Source: Microvelia longipes (lineage: Eukaryota > Arthropoda > Insecta > Hemiptera > Veliidae). Taken from it: a stretch of 64,000 bases of DNA. Each line of letters opens with the position of its first letter. The stretch's first letter is position 1. The translations under genes and the position numbers were made by a program. The notes beneath the pieces are model-generated. The model did not search any database. It was given only the letters and a program-made list of their open reading frames with translations, and was not told where the DNA came from. Location of the stretch: contig JACMZG010001863.1 in the NCBI GenBank assembly GCA_018340805.1, positions 24,202,983 through 24,266,982 of the forward strand, given 5' to 3'. Below are positions 24,967-36,705 of this stretch, piece after piece.

Positions 24967-25250
24967 ATTCGACCATCTACAAAAAATGATGTCTTTGAGT
25001 TTTGCACACGAGCGCTATCATGACTATGATTCATTTTAGGATCCTCTTGACTATGTTTCTTCGTCATCATTTTAGGTTCATCTTGACTGTGTTTCTTCGT
25101 CATCATTTTAGGTTCTTCTTGACTATGTTTCTTCGTCATCATTTTAGGTTCATCTTGACTATGTTCTTCGCATCATTTAGGTCATCTTGACTCTGTTTTC
25201 TTTTGACATTCCAGATCATCATGACTAAGTTTCTTCTCATCACTTTCGGT
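24967..25250 (-). repeat. 36-bp tandem repeat with 12-residue coding periodicity
   Basis: At least four units of 36 bp (core TCATCATTTTAGGTTC, TTGACTATGTTTCTTCG) lie at about 25029-25200. On the minus strand they read as repeats of KMMTKKHSQ(E/D)EP, followed by NHSHDSARVQNSKTSFFVDGRI and then a consensus GTAAGT donor near 24970. One unit (about 25161-25185) carries four separate single-base deletions that break the frame, and a decayed unit continues to about 25250 (SDEKKLSHDDLECQKK in another frame). It may be a repeat-containing exon, a pseudoexon, or a minisatellite that is coding-like by chance. Confidence 0.55.
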
Positions 25251-25259
25251 AGATTTCCA

Positions 25260-26150
25260 AAAAAATCGACCAGTTTTGAGATAGTAATAAAATCAGTAAT
25301 TTTTCTTAGGTTAGGTTCTTGGACTGTTAGGATTAATTCAGATGTCTTAAAACCTGTAGACACATTTTGGTATCTTGACATCTCGTTTGTTAGGTTTTTA
25401 GGTGATCAGTGATCTTAATCATTTTCTGTAAACGTAGAAATGTACACGCAGAAATCTAAAAAGGCCTATTTACTAATTTTTTGTAACTTTTCGAAATATT
25501 TAATTGTTTTTATTAAATGCCTAGCTCATACATGATGCTAAGTTTGCAGTGGGGCATGGCAATTTGAAATATTAAATTGTTAACTTGCCTTTTTATTGTT
25601 AATACTAAATTAATTTCCATTTTTCTGTATAAATTTCAATTTAGAACTGCTTAATTAAATAACAATATTATATTAATTAATATTAATCTATTTGTGTAAT
25701 TAATAATTTTAGCTAAGGATGTCTACTTTGATGTATAGGCTAGCCGGCTATCAGAGTAGGATTGTAATTAAACTCAGGCTGGATATCTTAATTATTTAGC
25801 TGTATAGCAAATGTGATCTACTTGTAGACGTATTATGTTTATATTTAGCGCTTAGGTTGTATGTCTGTTTATTCTTATCATTTTTGTTTACTTATTTTTT
25901 AGTGTTTCAAATTATTTTTTTTATAATTTGTCTATTATTTGTACTTGCCTTTTTTATATTTTGATATTTATACCATAATATAAAAAAAGGATTTTGTTTG
26001 TAATAAACATCCAAAAAAACGAGATTCATATGAATTATTTGTTTAAGGTGTTTCAGTATAACGTATAATAATAGTTTAATGGGAATAGTCTATACATATA
26101 TAAATAGGTTTGTTTTAGTAGAAAAATCTATTAATTTGTAAGAATGACAA
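25260..26150. other. AT-rich non-coding stretch
   Basis: No gene, RNA or repeat recognised. Confidence 0.5.
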
Positions 26151-26152
26151 GA

Positions 26153-26320
26153 ACTATAGTACGACACACGGCTAAAATCAGTTGACAGCGCGGAAAATAG
26201 TGTTGGGTTGAGGAACCAATAAGATTGGCCTGATTTGAAATAGTTTAACACCTAGAACTAACCTGGTTCCCTCGCATTATTTTCCGAAGCTGTTAACTGA
26301 TTTTAACCGTGTATGTGAAG
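26153..26320. mobile_element. Family E MITE, copy 1
   Basis: Terminal inverted repeats of about 42 bp: the left TACGACACACGGCTAAAATC, then AGTTGACAGC, GGAAAATA, mirrored by the right TATTTTCCGAAGCTGTTAAC, TGATTTTAACCGTGTATGTG. The element is about 165 bp and non-coding. It sits inside a family C copy: the C sequence AGCTATCTGGAAAATATTTT continues directly at 26321. A TA flank is compatible with Tc1/mariner-type MITEs, but the duplication is not certain. Confidence 0.75.
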
Positions 26321-26560
26321 CTATCTGGAAAATATTTTTTTTGACGTCATTAACTATCAATAATGATTCAGCAAAATTCATAGAAAGCGGTAAAATTATC
26401 AGTTAAAATTTAAATTTGGTGCTCTTGCCCCAATAAATTTTTCAAGATTTATCTCATGATTATTCATGAGCACCAGTTCAAATTTTATCGAATGGCATAT
26501 ACGTGCTTTTATAAAATTGTTAAAAAAAGAACAGGCATCCAATTATTTAGTCTTTAGTGG
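26321..26560 (-). mobile_element. Family C fragment, minus orientation
   Basis: AGCTATCTGGAAAATATTTT, the core TTGACGTCATTAACTATC, ATTCAGCAAAATTC, and TTTATCGAATGGCATATACG follow the same order as 22350-22530. The left part is displaced by the family E insertion. Confidence 0.6.
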
Positions 26561-29035
26561 AATGTGGCACGAGAGTATTATTTTAAGTAATTAACAAGTA
26601 CATTTTATTTAATAAAATTCGGCTTGTAGACACATGGTTCATCAGCATCGAGCGACCAGTTCAGTATTGAACTCTATTATGGTCTAAAACTTATTCAAGC
26701 TGCCAAGAATTGGACCAGACTTCTTATCAGTATTTGAAACACAGAGTCTTTTAACTTTGGTATAAAGACATTATACATTTTAAACACATGGTAGCGTGCT
26801 CCACTATTTATTGCATTTTATTTCTCGAGAACTATGGTAGCCACTGAACTGAGGTATTTTAAGATTTTCATACATAATGCATAAAGAAATCAGATATTTT
26901 GGATATGAAAGCCCTATATAAATATATTTGATGAAATGCTTCCTCCTTTATAAAGACAGGGAAACGGAAAATCCATTATGTGTAAAAATCTTCTACAGAC
27001 AAATCGAAATAAAGCTGTTTTTTGTTACTTATTTAATTAACCGTTTAACATTTGATAACAGTTAAAAATTAACCCCTGTTAAATCAACTGTAAAGTAAAA
27101 AATAATTTAGTTGTCAGTTTGTGATAAAATTATAAAAAACGTTATAGTGTTTAAGTTAACGGTAAAATGGACTTATTGTGACACCATAGCCTGTTGCTCC
27201 AAACTTAAACAACCCTATTCTTAAAGCATTAAGTGTTTTCTTTTGTTTTTCACTTTGACTAGGTCAGTGCATCCTCTCTTCTTGATTATTCAATATCTTT
27301 AATATACCATAACGGGAGCTAAAATATATTTTTTAACTTTTTTATTGTATTCTTTATACGGTAGGCGTTAATGGTGGTATGTTAACATCGATTTTTTTGC
27401 TTTAAAATCTTATTTAAGCAATAAATGGTATTCTTGAATTTGTAATGTTTTTTGTTTTTCTGTTACCTATTATTGATGTTTAAATGAAAAGTAAGTTATC
27501 AACAAAACTAACTTATATTAAATTTTTTTTGAACCGTGTAACCAGGCTTCACCATTTTCACCAAACTATTTATCTTTAACGATTTAACGATTTTACCTGA
27601 TTATGCTTTCATGTTTATTAGACTACCAGAGTACTAGTACTAATATGTCGTTTTTATTTGCCCTTCATGTGACTGACACATGGACATTATCAAGCTAAGT
27701 TCAGGTTGAAGTTCTTTGAGGAATTAAAATAAATAAAGTATTTTGACTTGTGGCGTACTGGTTAGGTAAAATATTCAATAAAACGTTTGATTATAAAACA
27801 AGTGGTTATTTAGTGGCTGAATATAATGAAATCGTTCTAAACTCTTTCGAATCCCCACATACGCCATTATAGTTTGTAAAGTAATTCATCTGACAGTTAT
27901 GTCGCCTACTATACCGGCAATATGTTAGCAGTTGTAGTAAAGTGGTGCTAATTTTGACTGCAATTAAATAACATACGGACACAAATGCTCCCATTTTTTC
28001 TAAAACGTAAGAGAGTAATGAATTACTATATATATAAATATATTATAATATATATATATAATATATAATATATATTTGTGTGTGTGTGTGTGTGTATGAT
28101 ATATTGCTATAATATAACAATACATGGCAAAATATGTTTTGAAAATTCGTCAAAGAGATCAAAATAGTTTATCTATTTTGAGCTAACTGTGCAACATTGA
28201 TATTAAAAACAATAAACAGCAGATATTGCATTTTAATATATTTGATAAATATACAATGATACAATTTTAGATCGGAGTACTCCAAATACTTTGATCGAGT
28301 GAAGCGAAATTGAGTTTATATTTTTCTTGTAATTGAATAAACTTTATTTTCTGACAATAGAAACAAGGCTAAAGTAAAACACTTTCACGCGTTGAGGAAA
28401 CTCTACATTCAAATAACATGTGGAGTAATAATAATTATTGTACCTATAGTAATAAGGAAAAGTTTGAAAGTATGAGATATTTTAAGTTGATATTTTTTTT
28501 CGTTTCGCCATGATATTAACTAAGTTGGAAATATAATTTTCTTATTAAGTTATTAATTAAGGGAAACCAATAAGTTTATGTAGTTCATAATTAAAGGATG
28601 ATTCTGCGAAATTTTACTTCGGGAACGTACACCATTCTGCTGCTTTGGCTGGAGCGAAATTGCGAATTTTCGGATCTATTTCGTAATAGATTCGATATGA
28701 ATTTTAAGTGCATGACACTATTTATATTTAATGCAACTAGTTTATAGTTCGGTAAATCGGAGTTGGCTAGAGATTTATTCAATGTCAATCGCTTTTATCA
28801 CTTGAGTTGCTGACCCTTAATACTCCTCACTATATTAGTATTAGTTCATCCTAGATTACTTGTTTGAATTATATTTGTTAGAATTACTTCCTCTTTAACT
28901 AATTCCTAGTATACATAGTTGGTACATATTATTGTTCTATTTCAATACTGTATTAAGGTGTTAGTTTGTGCATGGATCTCTATCGATTGTATGTTTCTAG
29001 TTCGAAAGCCTAGGAAGGTTTTAGGTTGTACTAAT
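26561..29035. other. AT-rich non-coding stretch
   Basis: No supported exon. The minus frames at 27806-27994 and 28591-28788 lack motifs and splice context. An AT/GT microsatellite at 28025-28097 is listed separately. Confidence 0.45.
28025..28097. repeat. (AT)n-(GT)n microsatellite
   Basis: An AT array running directly into about ten GT units. Confidence 0.95.
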
Positions 29036-29039
29036 ATCG

Positions 29040-29590
29040 ACCCGGGAAGCTCAGTGTGGTTAGGTGGGTTGGTGCCCCTCTGACAATGGAAGGGGTGAAA
29101 TTCTCTTTCCCGTCTAACCCTAGACCCAGGGCTTTACCCCCCTTTCCTCTTGAACCCGAGACGAGGGGATATATCCCAGTCGTGTTGCCTGTGTGCGTGC
29201 TTCTGTGTTACTCTCAGCTATTAACTATCTCTGTTTCAGTCACACCTTTATGTAATATCAATAGGTCTGTCTCTTTTCATCTCTCCCCTACACCTACGCC
29301 CCCTCTTTCCACTTTGGGTCTCCCGCTTGGTCTTCTCCCTCTCAACCCAACCCTCTGATGGAACAGTTGCCGCACTCGGATAAATTCAAGCTCTTTCCCA
29401 GTTAGCTCCATCTCACTCTGACTCGTAACATCAATAGTAAAGCCAGTTTCTATCTCGTTTTTACCTTTAGAAATACCTTTGACATGACTGTACTGGGGTT
29501 GTCTCCATCTCGCTCTAACTCACACAGAGTAACCTAATAAAGAATAATGACATATCTCTCGATTCAACAACGCACCCCAATCCTAGTAGT
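29040..29590. other. GC-rich island
   Basis: Contains CCCGGGAAGCTCAGTG, AGGGCTTTACCCCCC, ACGAGGGGATATATCCC and C/T-rich stretches. The plus frame at 29056-29358 is Pro/Leu/Ser-rich with no motif. Same class as the other islands: abrupt edges and a CT-rich strand. Confidence 0.5.
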
Positions 29591-31240
29591 AACGTGGCAC
29601 CACCCGACCCTGCATTTCGGCAAAAACTATACCTATATCTATACCGATATATTCTTATAAATATCTACTATTTTATTAATTATATCTACTTTTTGAGTTT
29701 TCCGCTTTCCTCTAATTTGAATCTCCGAATAATTTTTGATGCTACAAAGAAGAGTGTAATTTATCCAGTTGTGAATTCCATGAAATAAATTTTACGTCAG
29801 GAATTTCAGAATTTTAACAGCCTTGGTTTTACATTTAATCTAATGTCTTTGAATAAACCAGAGTCTCATAGATTTAAATTAGTATTTTCACAGATAAAGA
29901 AAGATTTTTTTTACTAACTCTGTTTACTAACATATTTAGTTTACATGTAATAGTTGACAGAAGAACATAGTTAAACTAAAAAAGAAGCTAAAAATTAACA
30001 TATTTAAATAAAGTTTAATTATTTACGTTTAAAACTAATCACTGAGATAAAAATCCATAGTTAGAATAATCTATTTATTTTACGTATTTATTAAGAGGTA
30101 AAACTTTACCGAATTCCTAAGAAATTATGCTATTGTAATGTCTGCTCTCTATGCAGTGTTAATTGTCTAAACATTTTTCAATACTCCTAAAATAAGTAGC
30201 TTAGTTAAAAGTAAACATTGATTGAAATTAAGTTGATGAATGTTTGTTATAGCCTTCAGATGTTGGTGAGTTTCAGGAGCCTAGAATACATTATCAGAGT
30301 TCACCATGACTTTTCCAACACAGACGATATTCAAATGTGCAGGTTACTAAGTACATAAACCTATTGTCGAACCTTGTCCAAACTTTAGCTTAGAAAATTT
30401 CAGGTTTTGCTACCTGCTATCATCTGTGCTTACAAACATTGAAACTATACACTATAATTCTCAACCTTTCCATCTCACCTATTAATCCTGGAGAGGGTAA
30501 AGCTTACATTTTAAAGATGATCATTTGGGATTGCATACCATATCAAGGACGTTCATTTTTCATCTTTTACAATTTATAGAAGAGTGAAATCCCTCATAAT
30601 AGCAGATCTATGCTCATATTTAGGGATGTCGAGCAATGAAAGGTACATAAAAAAGAACCAAGAAATGAGCCTTTCCATAAAAGTAGTAATATTAATATAG
30701 TGAAAATTGGTGATTCTGCGTGTCTATAAATTATGCTGGGTTTTTGCTACTCCCTAATAATCTAAATTAAATCCCTACTTTGTTCGGTATTGTATTAATT
30801 ATTTTTCATGAGGGGTTCCAGATTGCAAGTTTAGCATAACCATAAGCAGTATTTTCTTTAAATTTCTTAGAATAATTATAATTTAGTTCTATGTTTTAAA
30901 TCGATGCTACCATTTGTTTGATTAAGATCTATTATACTTACAAAATGATAACGATATATAATTATAACGATAATAGCAACCAAGATTGCAAGCGAAGAAA
31001 GCCAAAGCAATCCTTACTTATTGCGTGAAAAGGAGTAAAACAATTAAAAATTGTATTAATTAAATTCCCAATAACTCGGAAAAGAGAGTACTCATTTTCA
31101 CTTTAAAAATAGATAAATATTATAAAAGTATGATGTCTTTTTCAAATTGATTGCTCGTGGAACTTAAATTTAAAATATAATATATTAAAATATCACAAAT
31201 AGGCGATATCGTCCATGTTAAGAACCATTGCTGAACAAGA
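29591..31240. other. AT-rich non-coding stretch
   Basis: No gene, RNA gene or clear repeat recognised. Confidence 0.5.
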
Positions 31241-31539
31241 TCAGTGGCGTATTTATGGACCGCATTGAGGGGGGCCCCAAAAAAGATAACGTAAACATTT
31301 TGTTGTGTTATATTATATTTTATAATTGAATGGGGCTCTGTATGAGTATGGGTTGTGTATTTACCTATAAATTAGGTCCCTATTATATCTTCAAACATCA
31401 TCAATTTGCAAGGTGCTCAATTTTAGTTGTGCTGTATCATTAACCTGCAAATGGGGCCCAATTAAAACATAGTATAGTCTATGTTCCAAATCTTAGTAAT
31501 TCATTGGCCCCGTAGTGTACAAACTACCTTAAATATAAA

Positions 31540-31542
<3 letters not shown>

Positions 31543-31579
<37 letters not shown>

Positions 31580-31607
31580 TATATATATAATATATAAATA
31601 TATAATA
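31543..31607. repeat. (AT)n microsatellite
   Basis: AT dinucleotide array with AAT interruptions. Confidence 0.95.
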
Positions 31608-31947
31608 TCATCAGGATGGGGAAACTGAATTCTTTATAGTCCATCCTATTTTATACTGATTTTAAATCGATGTCGATTTGTTTTATTTAATCTGTAATTT
31701 ATAAAATAAACATATTATTAATTTACATCGCGAGCTCCTAGTTGGATTTCCGTATTTTTTAGATTTTCAAAAGAATTGTGCATACTTTTTCTAGGTTATA
31801 CAAAATTTGGGTCATCATTCCGAAATTGGCACTGCAATATAAGGAAATTTCAGAAAAGAAAGCTATAAGCAATATATTTCACTATTTACGGTTTTTATAT
31901 TGGTTTTTTAATTCAATATATTACACACACACAAATATAAATAAATA

Positions 31948-32091
31948 AAATTATATATATATATATATATATAATATATTTATATAAATATATAATATAA
32001 TATATAATATATATATATAGTTGTGTTGTGTTGTCGTGTGTGTGTGTGTGTGTGGTGTGGTGTGTGTGTGTGTATGTATGTATGTATGTAT
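31948..32091. repeat. (AT)n-(GT)n-(GTAT)n compound microsatellite
   Basis: An AT array (31948-32021), GT-rich array (32022-32073) and four to five GTAT units (32074-32091). Confidence 0.95.
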
Positions 32092-32142
32092 GGAGGACCC
32101 TGAATATATCTTGCAGGGGCCTCCAATGATGTAGCTACTCCT

Positions 32143-33400
32143 ATGAAAAAGTTTTTTTATGAAGTCATTCTGAATTGAAAAATCTCTTACTGTATTTTTC
32201 GCACTAAAATAATTTTCTTTTAAATACTTACATTTTTTTATGGGATCACAAGTGATTAGTTGCTTGAGTGATCAGTAACGCAAATGGGTAACCGCTGAGT
32301 TTAAAAAAGCGAATGTTTTCTGAGTACGAGTCAACGCGAGTCCAAAGTGTGAGGAAAAGACTGTAATGAGCGCTTCTAATATTTATTTTCTTCCTTAGAC
32401 AAAGCTTTGTAACATCCATCTTAATAATTGAATGAATATTATTACTTCTAATTTGCATTTACTTTAGATCAAATTTCGACACGATGAGTTCAATTTAAGA
32501 AATTGTTTCGTTGAAATTTTATTGTTAAGGAGATTGTAGTTTTTTAAGTCGCTTGGTTTACTTGGCATATACTGAAGATTGTTATAAGTTTTTTCAGGAG
32601 CAGAGTATACAAAGCTCGTACAGGTGGCTGTTAGTCTCATTGATCAAACCCAGGCTCAATTCACTACAAACTCTGAGTTATCCCTATCCTAACCCAACTC
32701 CATGATTTTTATCTCCCTCTCGTTACTTTGCCAGCATCTCTGGACCCTATATCTGTTTACTGTCTTCCACTTAACTACATTCATCATGCATTTTTCATCA
32801 CAATTATACTTCCCTTTAACATATTGACTCCTAATTTGGTTTCATATCTATGTATCTACTTCTGGGGTGTTATGCAAGATAATCAGATGTTTAAAACATT
32901 TTGTTTGGCTATTTGTTAATGGCATTGATAAAGAAATTAAAATTAAAATTACGTACAAATAAACCGTTTAAATAAATATGGATTTTATTCAAATCTAGTT
33001 TTATTCAAGAATACTAACCTCAAATTTTTTATACTATACTTCCTACTTTAAAAATCCCTTTAAAATGTACTGCTGTCTAAGCACTATTTAAGCATCACTC
33101 TCATTTTTTAGGACTACTCGTTGAAATTGTAAATATATAATAATAACAGATTGAGCCCGCCTAAGAAGTCAGGAGTAAAATAGTACGCTTGCTTCGTTTA
33201 TTACCGTAATAGCTTCAAGGATTGCTGAAGGCGGTATGGCATGTTGTCGGAATAGGCGAATTGATCCATACGGATAATCCTTGTAACCAGATCATACTCT
33301 GACGAATCATCTGACTCGGGAATCCGATCCATCGTGTACAATATTGGCTCATAACAAAATTAGTGTCGAATGGGAGCTTTGCTTGAGCTATTCAGCGTCA
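32143..33400. other. AT-rich non-coding stretch
   Basis: No gene. 33150-33340 has balanced composition with no coherent frame. 32325-32355 carries the GAGTCCAAAGTGTGAGG fragment seen near 7530 and 56840. Confidence 0.4.
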
Positions 33401-33420
33401 AGCAATTGACAAATCTAATT

Positions 33421-33800
33421 GTGCCAGAGACCTAGGAAAGTAACAAGCAAATGCAATGCTACATCTGGTAACGGTTCCATAATCAACATTTCATCATTGA
33501 TGCTCGACATAATGTTATGTCCCACTCTGTTTCGTTTACGTCTAACTCATCAGGGCGTCGACAGAGCTGAACTCATCTGATCTTCAATAAATTCCAAAAA
33601 TATAATGTTCAAATTTCTGCAAATACTTCACATTATATTCTTTGGAATTAATTGAAGATCAAGTGAGTTCAGGCTCTGTCGACGCCTGTGAGTTTCGTAA
33701 CGAACAGTGTGACAAATGACAAATGTTGAATGATGAACAGTTCCCAGATGTAGCATTGCATTTGCTTGTTACATTTCCTAGGTGTCTTCGCACAATGATA
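33421..33800. mobile_element. Long inverted repeat, about 150-bp arms
   Basis: Left arm 33421-33592 and right arm 33643-33797 are reverse complements over long stretches: ACCTAGGAAAGTAACAAGCA, AATGCAATGCTACATCTGG, TCAACATTT, GGCGTCGACAGAG, TGAACTCA, TGATCTTCAATAAATTCC. The left arm carries about 24 bp absent from the right (around ATGCTCGACATAATGTTATG). The spacer is about 50 bp. The two minus open frames at 33659-33872 lie in the right arm and are not genes. A foldback MITE is likely; ends and duplication are not resolved. Confidence 0.75.
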
Positions 33801-33989
33801 TTGAGTTGACACAATATAATTGTGCAATTCATGTTTAGCAAAACACGGTTGTATCAAATGATAAATTGACAAATCAGTCCGCCCTTCAGATTAATTTTTA
33901 CTACTAAGGATTACAAATTACCAACGGGACCAATTACATAGCTGACCAAGTTCAAGTTTCTATTAGGATTAATCTGTATTTATAATATA

Positions 33990-34995
33990 TATAACTATAT
34001 ATTGGATCTGGTCCGAACTTTAAGCTTATATTAATCATATATCAAAAGAAGTCACGAACTATGTCTGATCTTGATCCGTTCTAAAATGACAGTAGGGGAT
34101 TAGTGTGAAATTTTTTTCTGAGTGCTTACAGCTCGGAATATACTTGAGAAGATCTTGACTAAACTTTTACTTTAGACTCTTAGGTCTGAAGTCACATATT
34201 AAGTCTTATCGGAGTACGTTTGAAGATAATAAGAGTTTAGTGCAGATTAGAATCTAATAAATGGATCTTAACTAAACTCTACATTTAGACGATGTTTTGT
34301 ACTCTTTTAATCTTATTAAATACTTTGTGCTTATTTTGCTTAATTATTGTGATATTGACCACATTTTATGTCTCAAAGAAAATAGTTCACAGATAACAAT
34401 AGGGGATCAGTGTGAAAAAAATATGACTTAGATGCTTATATCTCAGAATTTGATGAATGGATCTTAACTAAACTTTAAACTTAGACAACTTATGGGTCTG
34501 AATGAACATATTTTATGAGTCCTCGTGATCCGTTCTTAAATAGCGATAGGAGGTTAGTGTAAGGATAAAAAATTTAAGTACTTCATAGCTTGTAATTAGT
34601 AATCTTGACTAAACCTTCAATTTATACAATTGATTGATCACAGTTAATACCTTTTATCTCAAATAATACTATTTTGTGTTCTAAAATAATAGGGGTGGCG
34701 GAAACTAAATTTTACGAGCTTACTGTTCAGAATCTTCAGAAAATTGCCGCATCATGACTAAACTTTTAACTGCTACTCATGCGTCAGAATAAACACGCTC
34801 TACACTTATCGAGATCTGTTCCTAAATATAATAGGGCATAGAGTTAAATAGCATTCTTATTGCAGCAATTATTGATTACAGCTCAGAATCTACTTGTTCA
34901 ATCATGACTATATAGATATTATTTGACAAAATAGTCATTTTCTAAGTCTCAAACAGATCTCTTCCGAGATCTTTTTTAAAATAAAAGAGGTTTAG
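33990..34995. repeat. Decayed satellite-like tandem array, about 150-bp monomer
   Basis: A set of ordered motifs recurs: ATCTTGACTAAACTTTxAA with xTTTAGACxA (34155, 34265, 34455, 34610, 34757, 34900), GGTCTGAA (34182, 34487), GATCCGTTCTxAAAT (34075, 34528, 34818), ATAGGGGATTAGTGTGA (34092, 34402, 34545, 34690), and GCTTACAGCTCAGAAT (34127, 34435, 34720, 34880). Spacing varies from about 110 to 190 bp, and monomers differ by many substitutions and indels. No ORF. This is an old tandem array or a relic of a repeat with internal tandem structure. Confidence 0.75.
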
Positions 34996-35217
34996 TGTAA
35001 CATATTGGTCAAAATAGTAACTTTTTTAATTAAGGTCCATTACCAAGCGATAATAAAGCACGGCTTGACAATCCCTGAATAGAAAAAAAATTAAAAAAAA
35101 CATCTAACACCAATAATTTTTTTGCTGTTAACAACTTTTTTGTATTCCTTAAAGTATTCAAAATTTTTTTTGTTTGATAAAGAAACTATTTGCCGAGTAA
35201 GTTCGGGTAGCACTGCT

Positions 35218-35242
35218 TCATTCAATTTATTAAATTGAATGA
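35218..35242. repeat. Perfect hairpin, 12-bp arms
   Basis: TCATTCAATTTA and its exact reverse complement are separated by one T. Confidence 0.9.
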
Positions 35243-36140
35243 TATATGTTTCAGTAAAAAAATATTATTATTGAAGCATTTTGATGTTTAGTGCTTTACA
35301 CAAGGATCATCAAAATAATGGACACATCAGAAAATTTTACCATGTATAAATTACAACATATACGCAGCGTATCAAATCCGTGGATCATTTAGTACACTAG
35401 TTAAATAAGGTTAAAAACGATGTATGAATTATACGGAGGAAATCCAGTCGCATACGCTAAACTATAGAACATGTGAGATGAAATGCTATGCCGTGTCTAT
35501 GCCGATACACTCAAAGAACCATGAGAGCCTAAGTTTTTATGGAGCTATTATTTTATTTAAATAACGTCATTTTCACCGAATAACTGTGCAAATTTTTTTT
35601 CAGTATACACAATGTTAGAAAAAAACGTATTTTTGTAACTTTCTTGTAACTCAAGTTATACTTTCATTCAAATAATAATAAAAAAGTCTATGAAAAAAGA
35701 TGTTTCGATGAGATCATCGTACTCGTTCGACTAAACTAATTCGGTGCAAAAACCGGAGTGAATAGAATGCCATATCATCACCATTTCATTTAAATTTAAA
35801 TTAGTTATTTTTTAAATAAAATAAAATAAAGTTTATAACTATATAATACTTCTAGTGTGAATGTCCGCACAAGTTCCTTTGAAGCACTTGCTTCGTTGCT
35901 CAACATTGCATTTCTTTTTCCAATTATTGATTGGTTTATGCGTTATAGCCTAAACCATTCTCCTTGTTTTCTCTTAGGGAATTGCGCCTACTTCATTTCA
36001 TGACATGAGCTGTATAAAACAATGATAATCTTTCTAAAATCAGCTTGGGACAACGTATCTCCTTAATTACTCAGCCGTTTAATTAAAGTTTAATTATTAA
36101 GATTTTTAAAATGTTTGGTACATTTCATTCCACTCCAGAT
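35243..36140. other. AT-rich non-coding stretch
   Basis: No gene. Around 35560-35580 a decayed AATAACGTCATTTTC may be a remnant of the TGACGTCA-core repeats. Confidence 0.4.
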
Positions 36141-36144
36141 TTTG

Positions 36145-36705
36145 TCGGTGAGTCCCACATTGGACCTCCACGCCAGAATTTGTAGCATTAATTTTTTTAA
36201 AAAATACTTACGATGAAAAGGTTGGTGGTACTAAAATTCTAAGCCTACAAAGGTTTTTTGTTATTTTGAGCTCTTAAGAACGACGGATCAGTTTCATTTG
36301 ACTTAGAGTTCCAAAATACACTTCCTCGAAAGTTGTTTTTTCGATTATTTAGAGCGTTTGCATAGATTTAGAACTAGTTTTATTCAACTCAGCGTCCAAA
36401 CAACATTAATAAACAGATGTCTTCGGGCTCTGGCAGCTTCACGGCCTCGGAACTTCGTGACTAAGCCTGACTCGCTGTGACCTTACACGAAAATTTATAA
36501 TTACCAACAGTTTTTATGGTTTTCCTATTAGTTACGACGGTTTTTTTTTATTTTTTGGTCACTTTTAGTGGTATATTTACTTCGAACTAATTTCATCCAG
36601 CACCCTAAATGCTTAAAGAAATTCTTTTTTCCCGGCGAAAAATGTTAATTTTACAATTTTTTATGAATAACTCACTCAACTGGGTTAACGGCGTAAAAGG
36701 GCTCT
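36145..36705 (+). mobile_element. Decayed FB2-A composite copy
   Basis: 36148-36182 (GTGAGTCCCACATTGGACC, TCCACGCCAGAATTT) matches the FB2 right end (CCGACATGCGGACCACC, ACGCCAGAATT). Then 36280-36340 (GGATCAGTTTCATTTGACTT, CCAAAATACA) and 36535-36700 (GTCACTTTTAGTGGTATATT, TCGAACTAATTTCATCCAGC, CCGGCGAAAAATGTTAAT, TCAACTGGGTTAACGGCGT) match successive parts of family A at 61.79-62.24 kb in order. Divergence is high and stop-rich. The composite order FB2 then A equals that at 61.5-62.2 kb. Confidence 0.65.

Larger units (their letters stand above)
31241..32142. mobile_element. Possible hAT-like non-autonomous relic
   Basis: The left edge CAGTGGCGTATTTATGGA, followed by GAGGGGGGCCCC, is the usual style of hAT-type ends. 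The right edge near 32110-32142 (GGGGCCTCCAATGATGTAGC, TACTCCTATG) is an imperfect mirror of it. The interior has repeated GGGGCCC-type patches (31330, 31455, 31506) and two AT/GT arrays (31543-31607, 31953-32090). I could not define a convincing 8-bp duplication, so the boundaries are provisional. Confidence 0.4.

Noticed and set aside
28591..28788. SENSQFRSSQSSRMVYVPEVKF resemblance to the NOL4 FRFW block
   Set aside because: Similarity is limited to a few residues, lacks the Trp and KGF motif, and has no splice context; the true block is at 53689-53830.
33659..33872. Two overlapping minus ORFs with several Cys and His
   Set aside because: They lie in the right arm of an inverted repeat and have no motif; the left arm does not preserve them.
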